A model generated the notes under the pieces. It worked only from the letters and a program-made list of their open reading frames with translations, made no database searches and was not told the DNA's origin. Shown here one piece after another: positions 11,601 through 18,482 of a stretch of DNA of 64,000 nucleotides (the stretch's first letter is position 1; each line of letters begins with the position of its first letter). The stretch comes from Acidovorax sp. NCPPB 4044. Lineage in GTDB: Bacteria; Pseudomonadota; Gammaproteobacteria; Burkholderiales; Burkholderiaceae_C. The stretch spans positions 4,928,001 through 4,992,000 of the forward strand of contig NZ_JAMCOS010000001.1 of the NCBI RefSeq assembly GCF_028069655.1, written 5' to 3'. Made by a program: the position numbers and the translations under genes.

Positions 11601-13385
11601 GCCTGGAACCCGCTGGGCCAGCCCACGGCATGGCAGTGGAGCGGGCTGGGCCCGGCCCAGAGCGAGCAGCGCAGCTACACCACGGCCGGCCCACTGGCCG
11701 CAAGCCGGCTGCTGCCCGAACTCGCCTGGGACGGCGCGGGGCGCGTGACCCGCATCCAGCAACGGCACGCCCTGCCGGGCACGGGCAACACGGCCCAGGA
11801 GGCCGTGCTCACCAGCGTGTTCACCTACGACGGCGTGGGCCGCCTCACGGCGAGCGCGCACAGCGCCCCGGCGGGCCTGGCGCTGCCCCTGGGCTGGGGC
11901 CTGGGCGACACGCTGGGCGCGACGGCGAGCGGCTACGCGTGGGATGCGAACGGCAACCGCACCCAGATGCACCACACGAGCGCGACGGGGGCGGGCAGCG
12001 ACACGCTGGAGCGCCTCTACACGCTGGCGGCGGGCAGCAACCGGCTGCAGGGGTATGTGGAAACCTTCACGCCGGCAGGCAGCGCGGTCCAGGTCACCCC
12101 GGTGGCGTACAGCCAGGATGCGGCGGGCGCGCTCACCAGGAAGGGCGACACGTTCCTGCACTACGGCGTGGATGGGCGCATCGCGAAGGCAGGCGCGAAC
12201 GCCGACGCATCGAATGCACTGGCGGTGAGCTACACGACCAATGCACTGGGCCAGCGGGTGTTCAAGCGCGACACGCGCCTCTCCGGCAGCAGCAACACCC
12301 CCGCCATCACGCAGCAGACGGTGTACGCGGAAGACGGCATCGGCAGCACGGTGCTGGGCCAGTACGGCAACGCCAGGAGCAGCGACAGCGCGGCACCGGC
12401 CGGCGAGATGGACAGCACCGAGGTGATCTGGCTGCCCACGGCCACGGGCCCGCTGCCGGTGGCCGCGCAGATCAATGGCCGGCTGTATGCCATCGATGCG
12501 GACCACCTGAACACGCCGCGGCGGCTGACGAACGCGCAGGGGCAGGTGGTGTGGCAGTGGCTGATCACGGGCTTCGGCGAGGCCAACCCGACGACCGGGG
12601 CGACGGGCTATGCGCAAAGCGGCGACACAGGCATCCGCAGCTACGGGGAAGCGGTGCGTTTCGACCTGCGGTATCCGGGGCAGGTGTGGGACGAGGAGAC
12701 GGGGCTGAACTACAACCTGCACCGGTACTACGACGCGGGGAGCGGACGGTACATCCAGGCGGACCCGATCGGGCTGGAGGGTGGGTGGAACCGGTTCGGG
12801 TACGTGGGGGCGGATCCGCTGAACTTTGCGGACGATGACGGTTTGCAGCGGCGCTCTGCCGTGCCGCCTGTCAGCTATGCGCAAAATCTGCTCAATGCGC
12901 AGGGCGTTAATCTGACAAGCCAGATTCGGCAATATCAGCCTAACTATGCGCCGATGTATGTCTCGGCTCCTGGGCAGGGATTTACTGCAGCGAATATTGG
13001 GCAACTCCAGGGGATACTGCAAAGTCTTCAGAATGGTAATGCATGCTCAAGCATTACCAATACTCCAGCAAACGGAGCACGATTTATCAATGGTGTTCAA
13101 ATTATTGATCGCTCAACAGGTAATTCATTACAAGGCACGGTTGATCTTCAGCCTACACTCGACCGAATTGCTACGGGAGGGCGTTTTCCACATCGAAATG
13201 ATGGCTCTATTTTTGGTAATAAAGAAGGGTTGTTGCCGCAGCAGTCCAGAGGATATTACACGGAGTATGTTCATCCCACGCCTGGATTTAGCGGTCCAGG
13301 TCCGCAGCGCATTGTGACAGGGCAAGGTGGAGAGGTTTTTTATACTCCAAATCATTATCGTACATTTATTCAGGTGAGGCCATGA
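8640..13385 (+). CDS. Secreted Rhs/YD-repeat protein with C-terminal barnase-like RNase toxin
   Basis: A 1581-residue polymorphic toxin. The start at 8640 is chosen for the upstream AAGGGAGAGG and because a signal peptide follows (hydrophobic residues about 20-35, ending VPAQA). Next come a cysteine-rich segment (about 60-125), an Rhs N-terminal domain (GNPIQFGLGKK), and many YD repeats (YDxxGRL type) from about 330. The hyperconserved core end DPIGLEGGWNRFGYV is at about 1375. The tip (about 1404-1581) is a ribonuclease N1/barnase domain with E1542, R1557 and H1572 in the positions and spacing of barnase Glu73, Arg87 and His102. Rhs proteins encapsulate and deliver such toxins to rival cells. 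No PAAR domain is present, so export is probably by Sec rather than as a type VI spike. The stop overlaps the immunity gene start. GC content drops sharply in the tip. Confidence 0.93.
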   Translation: MGWREIARFFGRKAQGGGVLMALLFMLSPVPVPAQAEMQPVLEWASTPACRGADPAQVAACAIRNSSSSAAEMDWNCVLLNENIDNNHYYCYASRGGGTWGSATRLGEFCPENSVASASGTGCDCKPGFEEADDPMTPETTPQMCRLVAPPVSMPVAAPNAPAMCLRDGLVGGNPIQFGLGKKVQSEVDYVQENSGLLSFVRYYDSAMDALDPVFGLRTDNSSLGRWRHSFQATMQIRQQYAFVLFPEGSIKYFKVRMNQNVWPDANGSGDAIERVGWNYVYRRAQEGDAWVFSQEGWLIEYRDRSGPVLSFSHNTSGYVLAAWDRYGQALQFSYNYDGRMTSLTTPGGQRIDYTYDGAGRLAQVTYPDGTTKGYLYEDPSRPRLLTGIRDENGVRFATFGYDPQGRAVRTEHAGGVLRYSADYAIAADGQIGGAAVTDPLGTLRHYTFTGRNGELGVAGASLPSGTGQPDAASREQTAEGLTQSETDFLGRRTTTTWDSARRLPLTVTEAVGTPEQRTTTTEWHAQWRLPVRITEAGRETAITYDSAGRPLSTTVTDTTVSPAQSRTSQWTYHADGRVASATDPGGATSTYQYDSLGNLTEATDPLGRRSTYTHDAAGRVLTATGPSGIVASYQYDLRGRLLSATRAGLTHSYTWRPSGQLASVALPGGYSASYRYDAAQRLVGWSDNRGASGSYTLDAMGNRVAESVQDAQGTRALQIARTLNALNRPDAESVGALQSTRYGYDANGEPVSQTRTVGGLDRTTHWGLDALRRVQRITDAQNASATLAHDARDAVVQATDFNGVATGYTRDALGNALQEITPDGGPVATTYDALGLPQAITDALGRASSIARDPLGRPTQIVSSSTATGAGTSSRTTVLRYDLPGPDYNAEGAPLASVGHLSEIQDPEVTTRYQRDLQGRIVRKTEILANGDTRTLGYRYAEAGSAGAGQIAAITYPSGRQLQYQYDATGQPTGLTWNGQPLLSGLAWNPLGQPTAWQWSGLGPAQSEQRSYTTAGPLAASRLLPELAWDGAGRVTRIQQRHALPGTGNTAQEAVLTSVFTYDGVGRLTASAHSAPAGLALPLGWGLGDTLGATASGYAWDANGNRTQMHHTSATGAGSDTLERLYTLAAGSNRLQGYVETFTPAGSAVQVTPVAYSQDAAGALTRKGDTFLHYGVDGRIAKAGANADASNALAVSYTTNALGQRVFKRDTRLSGSSNTPAITQQTVYAEDGIGSTVLGQYGNARSSDSAAPAGEMDSTEVIWLPTATGPLPVAAQINGRLYAIDADHLNTPRRLTNAQGQVVWQWLITGFGEANPTTGATGYAQSGDTGIRSYGEAVRFDLRYPGQVWDEETGLNYNLHRYYDAGSGRYIQADPIGLEGGWNRFGYVGADPLNFADDDGLQRRSAVPPVSYAQNLLNAQGVNLTSQIRQYQPNYAPMYVSAPGQGFTAANIGQLQGILQSLQNGNACSSITNTPANGARFINGVQIIDRSTGNSLQGTVDLQPTLDRIATGGRFPHRNDGSIFGNKEGLLPQQSRGYYTEYVHPTPGFSGPGPQRIVTGQGGEVFYTPNHYRTFIQVRP
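12024..12802 (+). repeat. Rhs core end, parental copy of a 779-bp direct repeat
   Basis: The 3' end of the Rhs core, nearly identical to 13934-14712 at an offset of 1910. Shorter or decayed copies of the same segment occur at 15895-16022, 16794-17396 and 18113-18330. These repeats are the homology along which displaced tips could recombine back onto the full-length gene. Confidence 0.9.
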
Positions 13386-13828
13386 TGAATTCCAATGAAA
13401 ATAAAGGCGGAAATTTTGAATACAGGGATTTTGGGGGGCTTGAATCAACAGAAAATAGACTTGTTATTAAAATTTCTTCTGGAATAAATTCCAAATCTGA
13501 ACTTTTGACTGCATTGGCTAAGGCGATTAGATTCCCAGAGTATTTTGGAGAAAACTGGGATGCACTAGAAGATTGCTTGCGCGACTTAAGTTGGATTAAA
13601 GAAAGGGAGTTGATTATTTACCATGGCGATCTTCCCTTGTGGAATATTCCTAATGAATGTCGTGTATACCTGGAGATACTTCAATGTATCCTTGATGATT
13701 GGAATTCGAAGGCTAATTCGGTAGAGTTTTCCACAGATGCCACATATGTTGATCATGAAATTCGAGTTGTATTTCCATCTTGCATAGCTGACGTTGTAGA
13801 TAATTTTCTTGAAGGCAAATATCAATAA
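13382..13828 (+). CDS. Barstar-like immunity protein
   Basis: A 148-residue protein that should bind and block the barnase-like tip of the Rhs protein in the producer's cytoplasm. It contains the barstar signature LPEYYGEN-x-DAL-x-DCL as FPEYFGENWDALEDCL. D60 and D64 correspond to barstar Asp35 and Asp39, which plug the RNase active site. It is longer than classic barstar (about 90 residues), with an N-terminal extension of about 25 residues. The ATG at 13382 overlaps the toxin stop (ATGATG/TGA), giving translational coupling; a second in-frame ATG follows at once. It is AT-rich like the toxin tip, as expected for a horizontally exchanged pair. Confidence 0.88.
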   Translation: MMNSNENKGGNFEYRDFGGLESTENRLVIKISSGINSKSELLTALAKAIRFPEYFGENWDALEDCLRDLSWIKERELIIYHGDLPLWNIPNECRVYLEILQCILDDWNSKANSVEFSTDATYVDHEIRVVFPSCIADVVDNFLEGKYQ

Positions 13829-13876
13829 AATTGACGACGGAAGGCTTGACGGGCCATGAAATGCAGTAATTGAGCT

Positions 13877-15229
13877 TTGGCTAACGCTACGCGCCATCGG
13901 CAGCACGAAAGTCAGGTACACCACACGAGCGCGCTGGCGGCGGGCAGCAACCGGCTGCAGGGGTATGTGGAGACCTTCACGCCGGCAGGCAGCGCGGCCC
14001 AGGTCACCCCGGTGGCGTACAGCCAGGATGCGGCGGGCGCGCTCACCAGGAAGGGCGACACGTTCCTGCACTACGGCGTGGATGGGCGCATCGCGAAGGC
14101 AGGCGCGAACGCCGACGCATCGAATGCACTGGCGGTGAGCTACACGACCAATGCACTGGGCCAGCGGGTGTTCAAGCGCGACACGCGCCTCTCCGGCAGC
14201 AGCAACACCCCCGCCATCACGCAGCAGACGGTGTACGCGGAAGACGGCATCGGCAGCACGGTGCTGGGCCAGTACGGCAACGCCAGGAGCAGCGACAGCG
14301 CGGCACCGGCCGGCGAGATGGACAGCACCGAGGTGATCTGGCTGCCCACGGCCACGGGCCCGCTGCCGGTGGCCGCGCAGATCAATGGCCGGCTGTACGC
14401 CATCGATGCGGACCACCTGAACACGCCGCGGCGGCTGACGAACGCGCAGGGGCAGGCGGTGTGGCAGTGGCTCATCACCGGGTTCGGTGAAGCGAACCCG
14501 ACGACCGGTGCGACGGGCTACGCGCAGAGCGGAGAGGCCGGCATCCGCAGCTACGTAGAAGCGGTGCGGTTCGACCTGCGGTATCCGGGGCAGGTGTGGG
14601 ACGAGGAGACGGGGCTGAACTACAACCTGCACCGGTACTACGACGCGGGGAGCGGACGGTACATCCAGGCGGACCCGATCGGGCTGGAGGGTGGGTGGAA
14701 CCGGTTCGGGTATGCAGCCGGCGATCCACTCAGCTATTCCGATCCCAACGGCTTGCAGGTGATTCCCTTACCGTTACCGCCCATCCCTGGGATAGCCAAC
14801 CCATCGGCAGATGCACAGCGTACCTTGGCGGACCGGCTGACCCGGGTTTTTAGGGACGATGACCAGAAGACCTATCAAACCTACACCCGCTACAACCCGC
14901 TGACGGGTCAGTGCTACTCGGGGCGGACGTCTGGAACCGATACTCCTGAAAACAATGTGAGGAACCGAGGTTATGGACAGCCCTTGCTGACTGCTGAAGG
15001 GTTTTTGCCCCCTGTGTTGGATAGGTCGTCTTCCAATAGAAGTGCCATTCGTGGACGTGAACAGCAGCTTATTGAATTGAATGGCGGGGCTCAGAGTAGC
15101 GGCGGTAGCTCTAGGAATTTGATCAACGGTATTAGTCCCTGGAACCCGCGCGGAGTATTTGTTTATATACCCGCTGCGAATGATGAGTTTGGCGCACCAG
15201 TGCCGGCAGTGCAGTGCACATGCCAATAA
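13877..15229 (+). CDS. Orphan Rhs core end with a second, unidentified C-terminal toxin tip
   Basis: An open frame of 450 codons that starts in the middle of an Rhs core. Only a TTG is available as start and no ribosome binding site is seen, so it is probably silent until recombined. Residues from about 20 to 280 are nearly identical to the full-length Rhs protein, through DPIGLEGGWNRFGYA and DPNGLQ. The remaining 170 or so residues are unrelated to the barnase tip. They include YNPLTGQCYSGRTSG, DRSSSNRSAIRGREQQLIE and GGSSRNLINGISPWNP. This looks like a widespread toxin-tip family; the YxG-like CYSGRTSG start hints at a GIY-YIG-like nuclease, but that is a guess. A probable immunity gene follows at 15251. 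Confidence 0.65.
   Translation: MANATRHRQHESQVHHTSALAAGSNRLQGYVETFTPAGSAAQVTPVAYSQDAAGALTRKGDTFLHYGVDGRIAKAGANADASNALAVSYTTNALGQRVFKRDTRLSGSSNTPAITQQTVYAEDGIGSTVLGQYGNARSSDSAAPAGEMDSTEVIWLPTATGPLPVAAQINGRLYAIDADHLNTPRRLTNAQGQAVWQWLITGFGEANPTTGATGYAQSGEAGIRSYVEAVRFDLRYPGQVWDEETGLNYNLHRYYDAGSGRYIQADPIGLEGGWNRFGYAAGDPLSYSDPNGLQVIPLPLPPIPGIANPSADAQRTLADRLTRVFRDDDQKTYQTYTRYNPLTGQCYSGRTSGTDTPENNVRNRGYGQPLLTAEGFLPPVLDRSSSNRSAIRGREQQLIELNGGAQSSGGSSRNLINGISPWNPRGVFVYIPAANDEFGAPVPAVQCTCQ
13934..14712 (+). repeat. Rhs core end, displaced copy of the 779-bp direct repeat
   Basis: Near-identical to 12024-12802, with a few substitutions and the frame kept open. The junction upstream at about 13915-13934 lacks 39 bases present in the parental core (it goes from CACACGAGCGCG straight to CTGGCGGCGG), marking an internal deletion. 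Downstream identity ends at 14712, where the new tip begins. Confidence 0.9.
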
Positions 15230-15250
15230 TTAATTGCGAGCAGAAATTCA

Positions 15251-15697
15251 ATGACCAATGATGATTACAGGACTCTAAAGATATTCATCGATAAACACTT
15301 TGAGTGGTATGCAAAAAAGTATCCAACCACTCCTGCTGGGTTGCCGTCGGAATTTTTGGAGCAGATCGAGAGGAAATCGGCTGCGAATGCCAAAGCTGGG
15401 CTTCAGATGGCAATAGATGATATCGTTGAAGAAACCGCAGAATGGCAACCGGTTGAAGTAGCGGATGCCGATGCAAGATTCTTGGCGGCAGGCACTTTTA
15501 CTCTGAGCGAAGTAAGGCGAAGGTACTCTAAGAAATACCTCCAGCTACTCAAGTGCGGTGAAATTCGCTCCGAAACCGAGTATTACCTTCTGAAAGGCAT
15601 TTCTGCAGGTGGCAGCATCGAGCCTGGAGCGGCAGAGAATAAGCAGATCGAAGAGATGCTTGCCGCTTTTGAGGAAAAGATCATGCAAGCGCGATAG
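15251..15697 (+). CDS. Putative immunity protein for the 13877-15229 tip
   Basis: A 148-residue, mostly helical, charged cytoplasmic-type protein with no signal peptide or membrane segment. I do not recognise the family. It is assigned as immunity protein by position: it starts 21 bases after the orphan toxin tip on the same strand, in a locus where every tip is followed by a small gene. Base composition is low in GC, like the tip. The 3' end has a degraded relative at 16559-16660, showing that this immunity family has been present at least twice in the locus. Confidence 0.7.
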   Translation: MTNDDYRTLKIFIDKHFEWYAKKYPTTPAGLPSEFLEQIERKSAANAKAGLQMAIDDIVEETAEWQPVEVADADARFLAAGTFTLSEVRRRYSKKYLQLLKCGEIRSETEYYLLKGISAGGSIEPGAAENKQIEEMLAAFEEKIMQAR

Positions 15698-15795
15698 CGC
15701 ATCGTTGCAGGGTTTCTTGTGTAGAACTGCCTGATAACAACCTCTTGGTTTGAACTGGGTGTCGCGTTCAGTCGATTCGTCATACTATCTCTTAT

Positions 15796-15840
15796 TTGCT
15801 ATATATTTTGTAGCGAACAATTGAATGGATACGGCGGCAT
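15796..15840 (-). repeat. Dispersed palindromic repeat, copy 3
   Basis: Minus-strand copy reading ATGCCGCCGTATCCATTCAA and then a TTCGCTA/TAGCAA inverted repeat. It lies between the second immunity gene and the next displaced Rhs tip; the TTG and ATG that open the next frame are inside it. Confidence 0.8.
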
Positions 15841-16246
15841 GGACGTGTCCAGGCTTGGTTATGAGCACTACAACCACGCCCGGGCCCGACCGGCGGGCTA
15901 TACGCAGAGCGGTGACATAGGCATCCGCAGCTACGGAGAAGCGGTGCGGTTCGACCTGCGGTGTCCGGGGCAGGTATGGGATGAGGAGACGGGGCTGAGC
16001 TACAACCTGCACCGGTACTACGAGCGCTTTGGATTGCCAACGACCAATGCCGATGTTATTAACTCCATGATCAATGCAGGGAATGGAGCGCGAGGAATTG
16101 CGTATGGCGCACCCTTAACTGGCTCGGTTGGGCACGTATTTAACGTTGTAAATCAAAATGGAGTCGTTCGATATCTTGATGGTCAGACGGGACGCGCAGC
16201 GTCAATTGATGGATACAGATATCTCCAGTTGCTAAGGACAAATTAA
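15821..16246 (+). pseudogene. Displaced Rhs tip: truncated papain-like toxin
   Basis: A 141-codon frame beginning within a palindromic repeat. Codons from about 25 to 67 match the Rhs core (GYTQSGDIGIRSYGEAVRFD to LHRYYE); the frame then jumps past the DPxGL core end directly into a toxin domain. That domain has GHVFNVVNQNGVVRYLDGQTG, typical of papain-fold glutamine deamidase/protease tips, with the catalytic His and the Asp/Asn. The upstream part that should carry the catalytic Cys is missing, deleted together with the core end. The tip is therefore probably inactive as it stands. The following gene is of the Imm35 type, which usually accompanies papain-like tips. Confidence 0.72.
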
Positions 16247-16519
16247 ATGATTGACTACATTGAGGCGCTTAGAATTGCCGAAAATTATGTGCAACATTTG
16301 GCCGAAGTGGCAAATGATGATTTTCAAATAATTTTAGAGGATACGAAGGAAGTTGAGAAAGGATGGTTGTTCTTTTTCAATACATCCGAATTCATAAAAT
16401 CCGGCAATCAACTATATGCCTTGGCGGGAAATGGACCTTTTCTTGTCAGAAGGAATGCTGATGTTTGCCAACTTCCGAGTTCTCCCGACTGGAAGGAAGT
16501 CCTTGATATTATTGATTGA
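16247..16519 (+). CDS. Imm35-like immunity protein (YrhB family)
   Basis: A 90-residue cytoplasmic protein whose ATG follows the toxin-tip TAA with no gap. It shows the Imm35 pattern: an N-terminal helix, then EVEKGWLFFFNT, then LAGNGPFLVRRNADV and a C-terminal helix. In the published survey of polymorphic toxins this family is linked to papain-like tips, matching the remnant directly upstream. It is intact although its toxin is truncated, which fits selection to keep protection against relatives carrying the active toxin. Confidence 0.82.
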   Translation: MIDYIEALRIAENYVQHLAEVANDDFQIILEDTKEVEKGWLFFFNTSEFIKSGNQLYALAGNGPFLVRRNADVCQLPSSPDWKEVLDIID

Positions 16520-16558
16520 TGGGGTTTTATTGCACAAAACAACCTTCTTTTATTCTGG

Positions 16559-16660
16559 GGGTATCGCTGCCGGTAGCAGCATCGAGCTGGCGCGGCCGAG
16601 AGTCGGCAGAGCGAAGAAATACTCACCGCTTTTGAGACAAAGATCATGCAAGAGCGATAA
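16559..16660 (+). pseudogene. 3' remnant of an immunity gene
   Basis: About 100 bp that align with the last 33 codons and stop of the immunity gene at 15251-15697: both have GCAGCATCGAGC, a middle part that diverges, CCGCTTTTGAG, and AAGATCATGCAAG-GCGATA. The similarity continues a little past the stop (GTTGCAGG). The reading frame is broken and no 5' part exists. It marks a lost toxin-immunity module. Confidence 0.72.
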
Positions 16661-16734
16661 CGCGTGGTTGCAGGCGTCGCCTCTGTCGAGCCGCTTACGA
16701 AAGACCTCTTGTCTTGACTGCATATTGCTTCAAT

Positions 16735-16778
16735 TGCTATGCATATCGCAGCAAGGTATTGAATAAATACGGCGGCAT
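16735..16778 (-). repeat. Dispersed palindromic repeat, copy 4 (degenerate)
   Basis: Minus-strand copy with head ATGCCGCCGTATTTATTCAA and an imperfect TTGCT...AGCAA arm pair. It precedes the next Rhs core fragment just as copy 3 precedes the previous one, so the repeat moved together with the tips or marks the junctions. Confidence 0.65.
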
Positions 16779-16793
16779 GGGCGTGTTTGGTTT

Positions 16794-17396
16794 GCATCGG
16801 CAGCACGGTGCTGGGCCAGTACGGCAACACCAGGAGCAGCGACAGCGCGGCACCGGCCGGCGAGATGGACAGCACGGAGGTGATCTGGCTGCCCACGGCC
16901 ACGGGCCCGCTGCCGCGCAGATCAATGGCCGGCTGTATGCCATCGATGCGGACCACCTGAACACGCCGCGGCGGCTGACGAACGCGCAGGGGCAGGTGGT
17001 GTGCTGTGGCTGATCACGGGCTTCGGTGAAGCGAACCCGACGACCGGGCGACGGGCTACGCGCAGAGCGGAGAGGCCGGCATCCGCAGCTACGGGGAAGC
17101 GGTGCGGTTCGACCTGCGGTATCCGGGGCAGGTGTGGGACGAGGAAACGGGGCTGAACTGGCCTGCACCGGTACTACGACGCGGGAGCGGGCGGTACATC
17201 CAGGCGGATCCGATCGGGCTGGAGGGGGGTGGAACCGGTTCGGGTATGTGGGCGCGGATCCGCTGAACTTTGCGGACGATGACGGTTTGCAACGGCGCTC
17301 TGCCGTGCCGCCTGTCAGCTATGCGCAAAATCTGCTCAATGCGCAGGGCGTTAATCTGACAAGCCAGATTCGGCAATATCAGCTAACTATGCGCCG
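16794..17396 (+). pseudogene. Frameshifted Rhs core end
   Basis: Matches the parental Rhs core and post-core linker (GSTVLGQYGN through ADDDGLQRRSAVPP and beyond). Compared with the parental sequence it has a 7-base deletion near 16914 (GTGCCG context) and single-base or few-base losses near 17002, 17047, 17159, 17183, 17226 and 17382, so no frame survives. The density of single-base deletions is unusual and could be decay or assembly error. It leads into the toxin tip at 17397-17810 and shares with the barnase-bearing protein the linker RRSAVPPVSYAQNLLNAQG. Confidence 0.8.
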
Positions 17397-17810
17397 ATGT
17401 ACGTCTCGGCTCCTGGGCAGGGATTTACGGCGGCGAATATTAGTCAATTGTGGGGACTACTGCAGAACTTGCAATCTGGATTTGCGTGTTCAGCTGAAAA
17501 TTTTCCTGTCAGCGGAGGTGGAGCAAATGTACGTGCTTTGTCAAACCAAGAAATAATTAGAATTCAGAATGCCGCGGATAGAACAAATATTCCTATTTCC
17601 GTGGTGGGAAGTAGGGCTGCTGGAAACTCTGGCCCGCTTTCGGATTGGGACTATGTGGTGCCCTCGCGTACTCCTAGAAGAACGATTCATAGCTTAAGTA
17701 GCTCACTGCCAGAGGGATCTAGGGGTTTAGGTGAGCCTAGAAATCAAGATTTTCATAGGGGCACTCTTAATAGCGATCTGCCGTACATCACTTTTTTTCC
17801 TAGGAGGTAA
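17397..17810 (+). CDS. Orphan toxin tip, nucleotidyltransferase-like
   Basis: A 137-codon open frame that is the C-terminal end of a lost Rhs protein; the ATG is probably only an internal Met. It starts with the shared linker MYVSAPGQGFTAANI and then carries IPISVVGSRAAGN and SDWDYVVPS. The GSR...SDxD arrangement is the core of the nucleotidyltransferase fold, in which the two acidic residues bind metal. The tip ends NSDLPYITFFPRR. I infer a toxin that modifies RNA or protein by nucleotidyl transfer; only the motif supports this. One base separates the stop from the immunity gene. It is AT-rich and probably silent. Confidence 0.65.
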   Translation: MYVSAPGQGFTAANISQLWGLLQNLQSGFACSAENFPVSGGGANVRALSNQEIIRIQNAADRTNIPISVVGSRAAGNSGPLSDWDYVVPSRTPRRTIHSLSSSLPEGSRGLGEPRNQDFHRGTLNSDLPYITFFPRR

Positions 17811-17811
17811 T

Positions 17812-18066
17812 ATGGAAGAGGTTGTGAAATTTCTAGGTACCGTTGGCAACTGTGCAGTGGTGAAAATACAAGAAAGGAAGTATCCGGGCATTGTGTTTCA
17901 GGGGGATACAGTCAAATCCTATATAGAGCAATTAACCGCTGTAATAAATTCTGTGAGAGAAGGGCGCGCTGACGTTGCACTAGAGGAGTGTGAGGATATA
18001 AAGAATACCCTTGAGGGCTATCTTCTTGGTTATGAAGTGCTATGTAGAAAAAACGGCTTTGAATAA
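17812..18066 (+). CDS. Small immunity protein (DUF6959-like)
   Basis: An 84-residue protein with one of the best ribosome binding sites in the locus (TAGGAGGTAATATG). This decides the start at 17812 rather than an ATG 27 codons earlier inside the toxin frame. The sequence NCAVVKIQERKYPGIVFQGDTV is typical of a small family I recall as DUF6959, found as single-domain proteins near toxins. It follows the nucleotidyltransferase-like tip and is its likely antidote. The strong translation signal suggests it is kept expressed even though the toxin is orphaned. Confidence 0.7.
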   Translation: MEEVVKFLGTVGNCAVVKIQERKYPGIVFQGDTVKSYIEQLTAVINSVREGRADVALEECEDIKNTLEGYLLGYEVLCRKNGFE

Positions 18067-18112
18067 ATATTTTTAAATACGGTTCGTGGCTGCAAGGTAT
18101 GAGCGTGTCGGG

Positions 18113-18330
18113 AATGGCTGATCACGGGGCTCGATGAGGCGAACGCGACAACCGGGGCGACGGGCTATGCGCAAAGTGGCGACACAGGCATTCGCAGTTA
18201 CGGGGAAGCGGTGCGGTTCGACCTGCGGTATCCGGGGCAGGTGTGGGACGAGGAGACAGGGCTGAACTACCACTTGCACCGGTACTACGACCGGGTGTCT
18301 GGGCGGTATGTGCAGGCCGATCCCATGAAG
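18113..18330 (+). pseudogene. Fifth Rhs core fragment
   Basis: About 72 codons matching the end of the Rhs core (WLITG, GYAQSGDTGIRSYGEAVRFD, PGQVWDEETGLNY, LHRYYD). It breaks off at YVQADPMKAG, just where the core end DPxGL should be. No toxin or immunity gene follows. It marks the right edge of the Rhs locus, before another palindromic repeat and the chemoreceptor gene. Confidence 0.8.
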
Positions 18331-18425
18331 GCAGGTTATCGACGCGGCTTGAAGCGGGGATCAGGTAATGGAGAGCGGGCCCCCGGCACTTGCCTCCTCA
18401 AGAAAACCCAGCATAAAACCACCCC

Positions 18426-18470
18426 ATGCCGCCGATTCCATTCAATAGTTCGCTACTAAAAATATAGCAA
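18426..18470 (+). repeat. Dispersed palindromic repeat, copy 5
   Basis: Head ATGCCGCCGATTCCATTCAA followed by a TTCGCTA/TAGCAA arm pair. It lies 12 bases beyond the stop codon of the minus-strand chemoreceptor gene. Confidence 0.82.
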
Positions 18471-18482
18471 CCCACGCGACCA

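Noticed and set aside
8484..13022. A 1512-codon open frame on the minus strand opposite the Rhs gene.
   Set aside because: It is the antisense of a GC-rich repeat gene; it has no family motifs, no start signal, and its repeats simply mirror the YD repeats.
12024..18330. Repeated units considered as a CRISPR array.
   Set aside because: The repeats are long coding segments with variable lengths between them, not short regular repeats with spacers.
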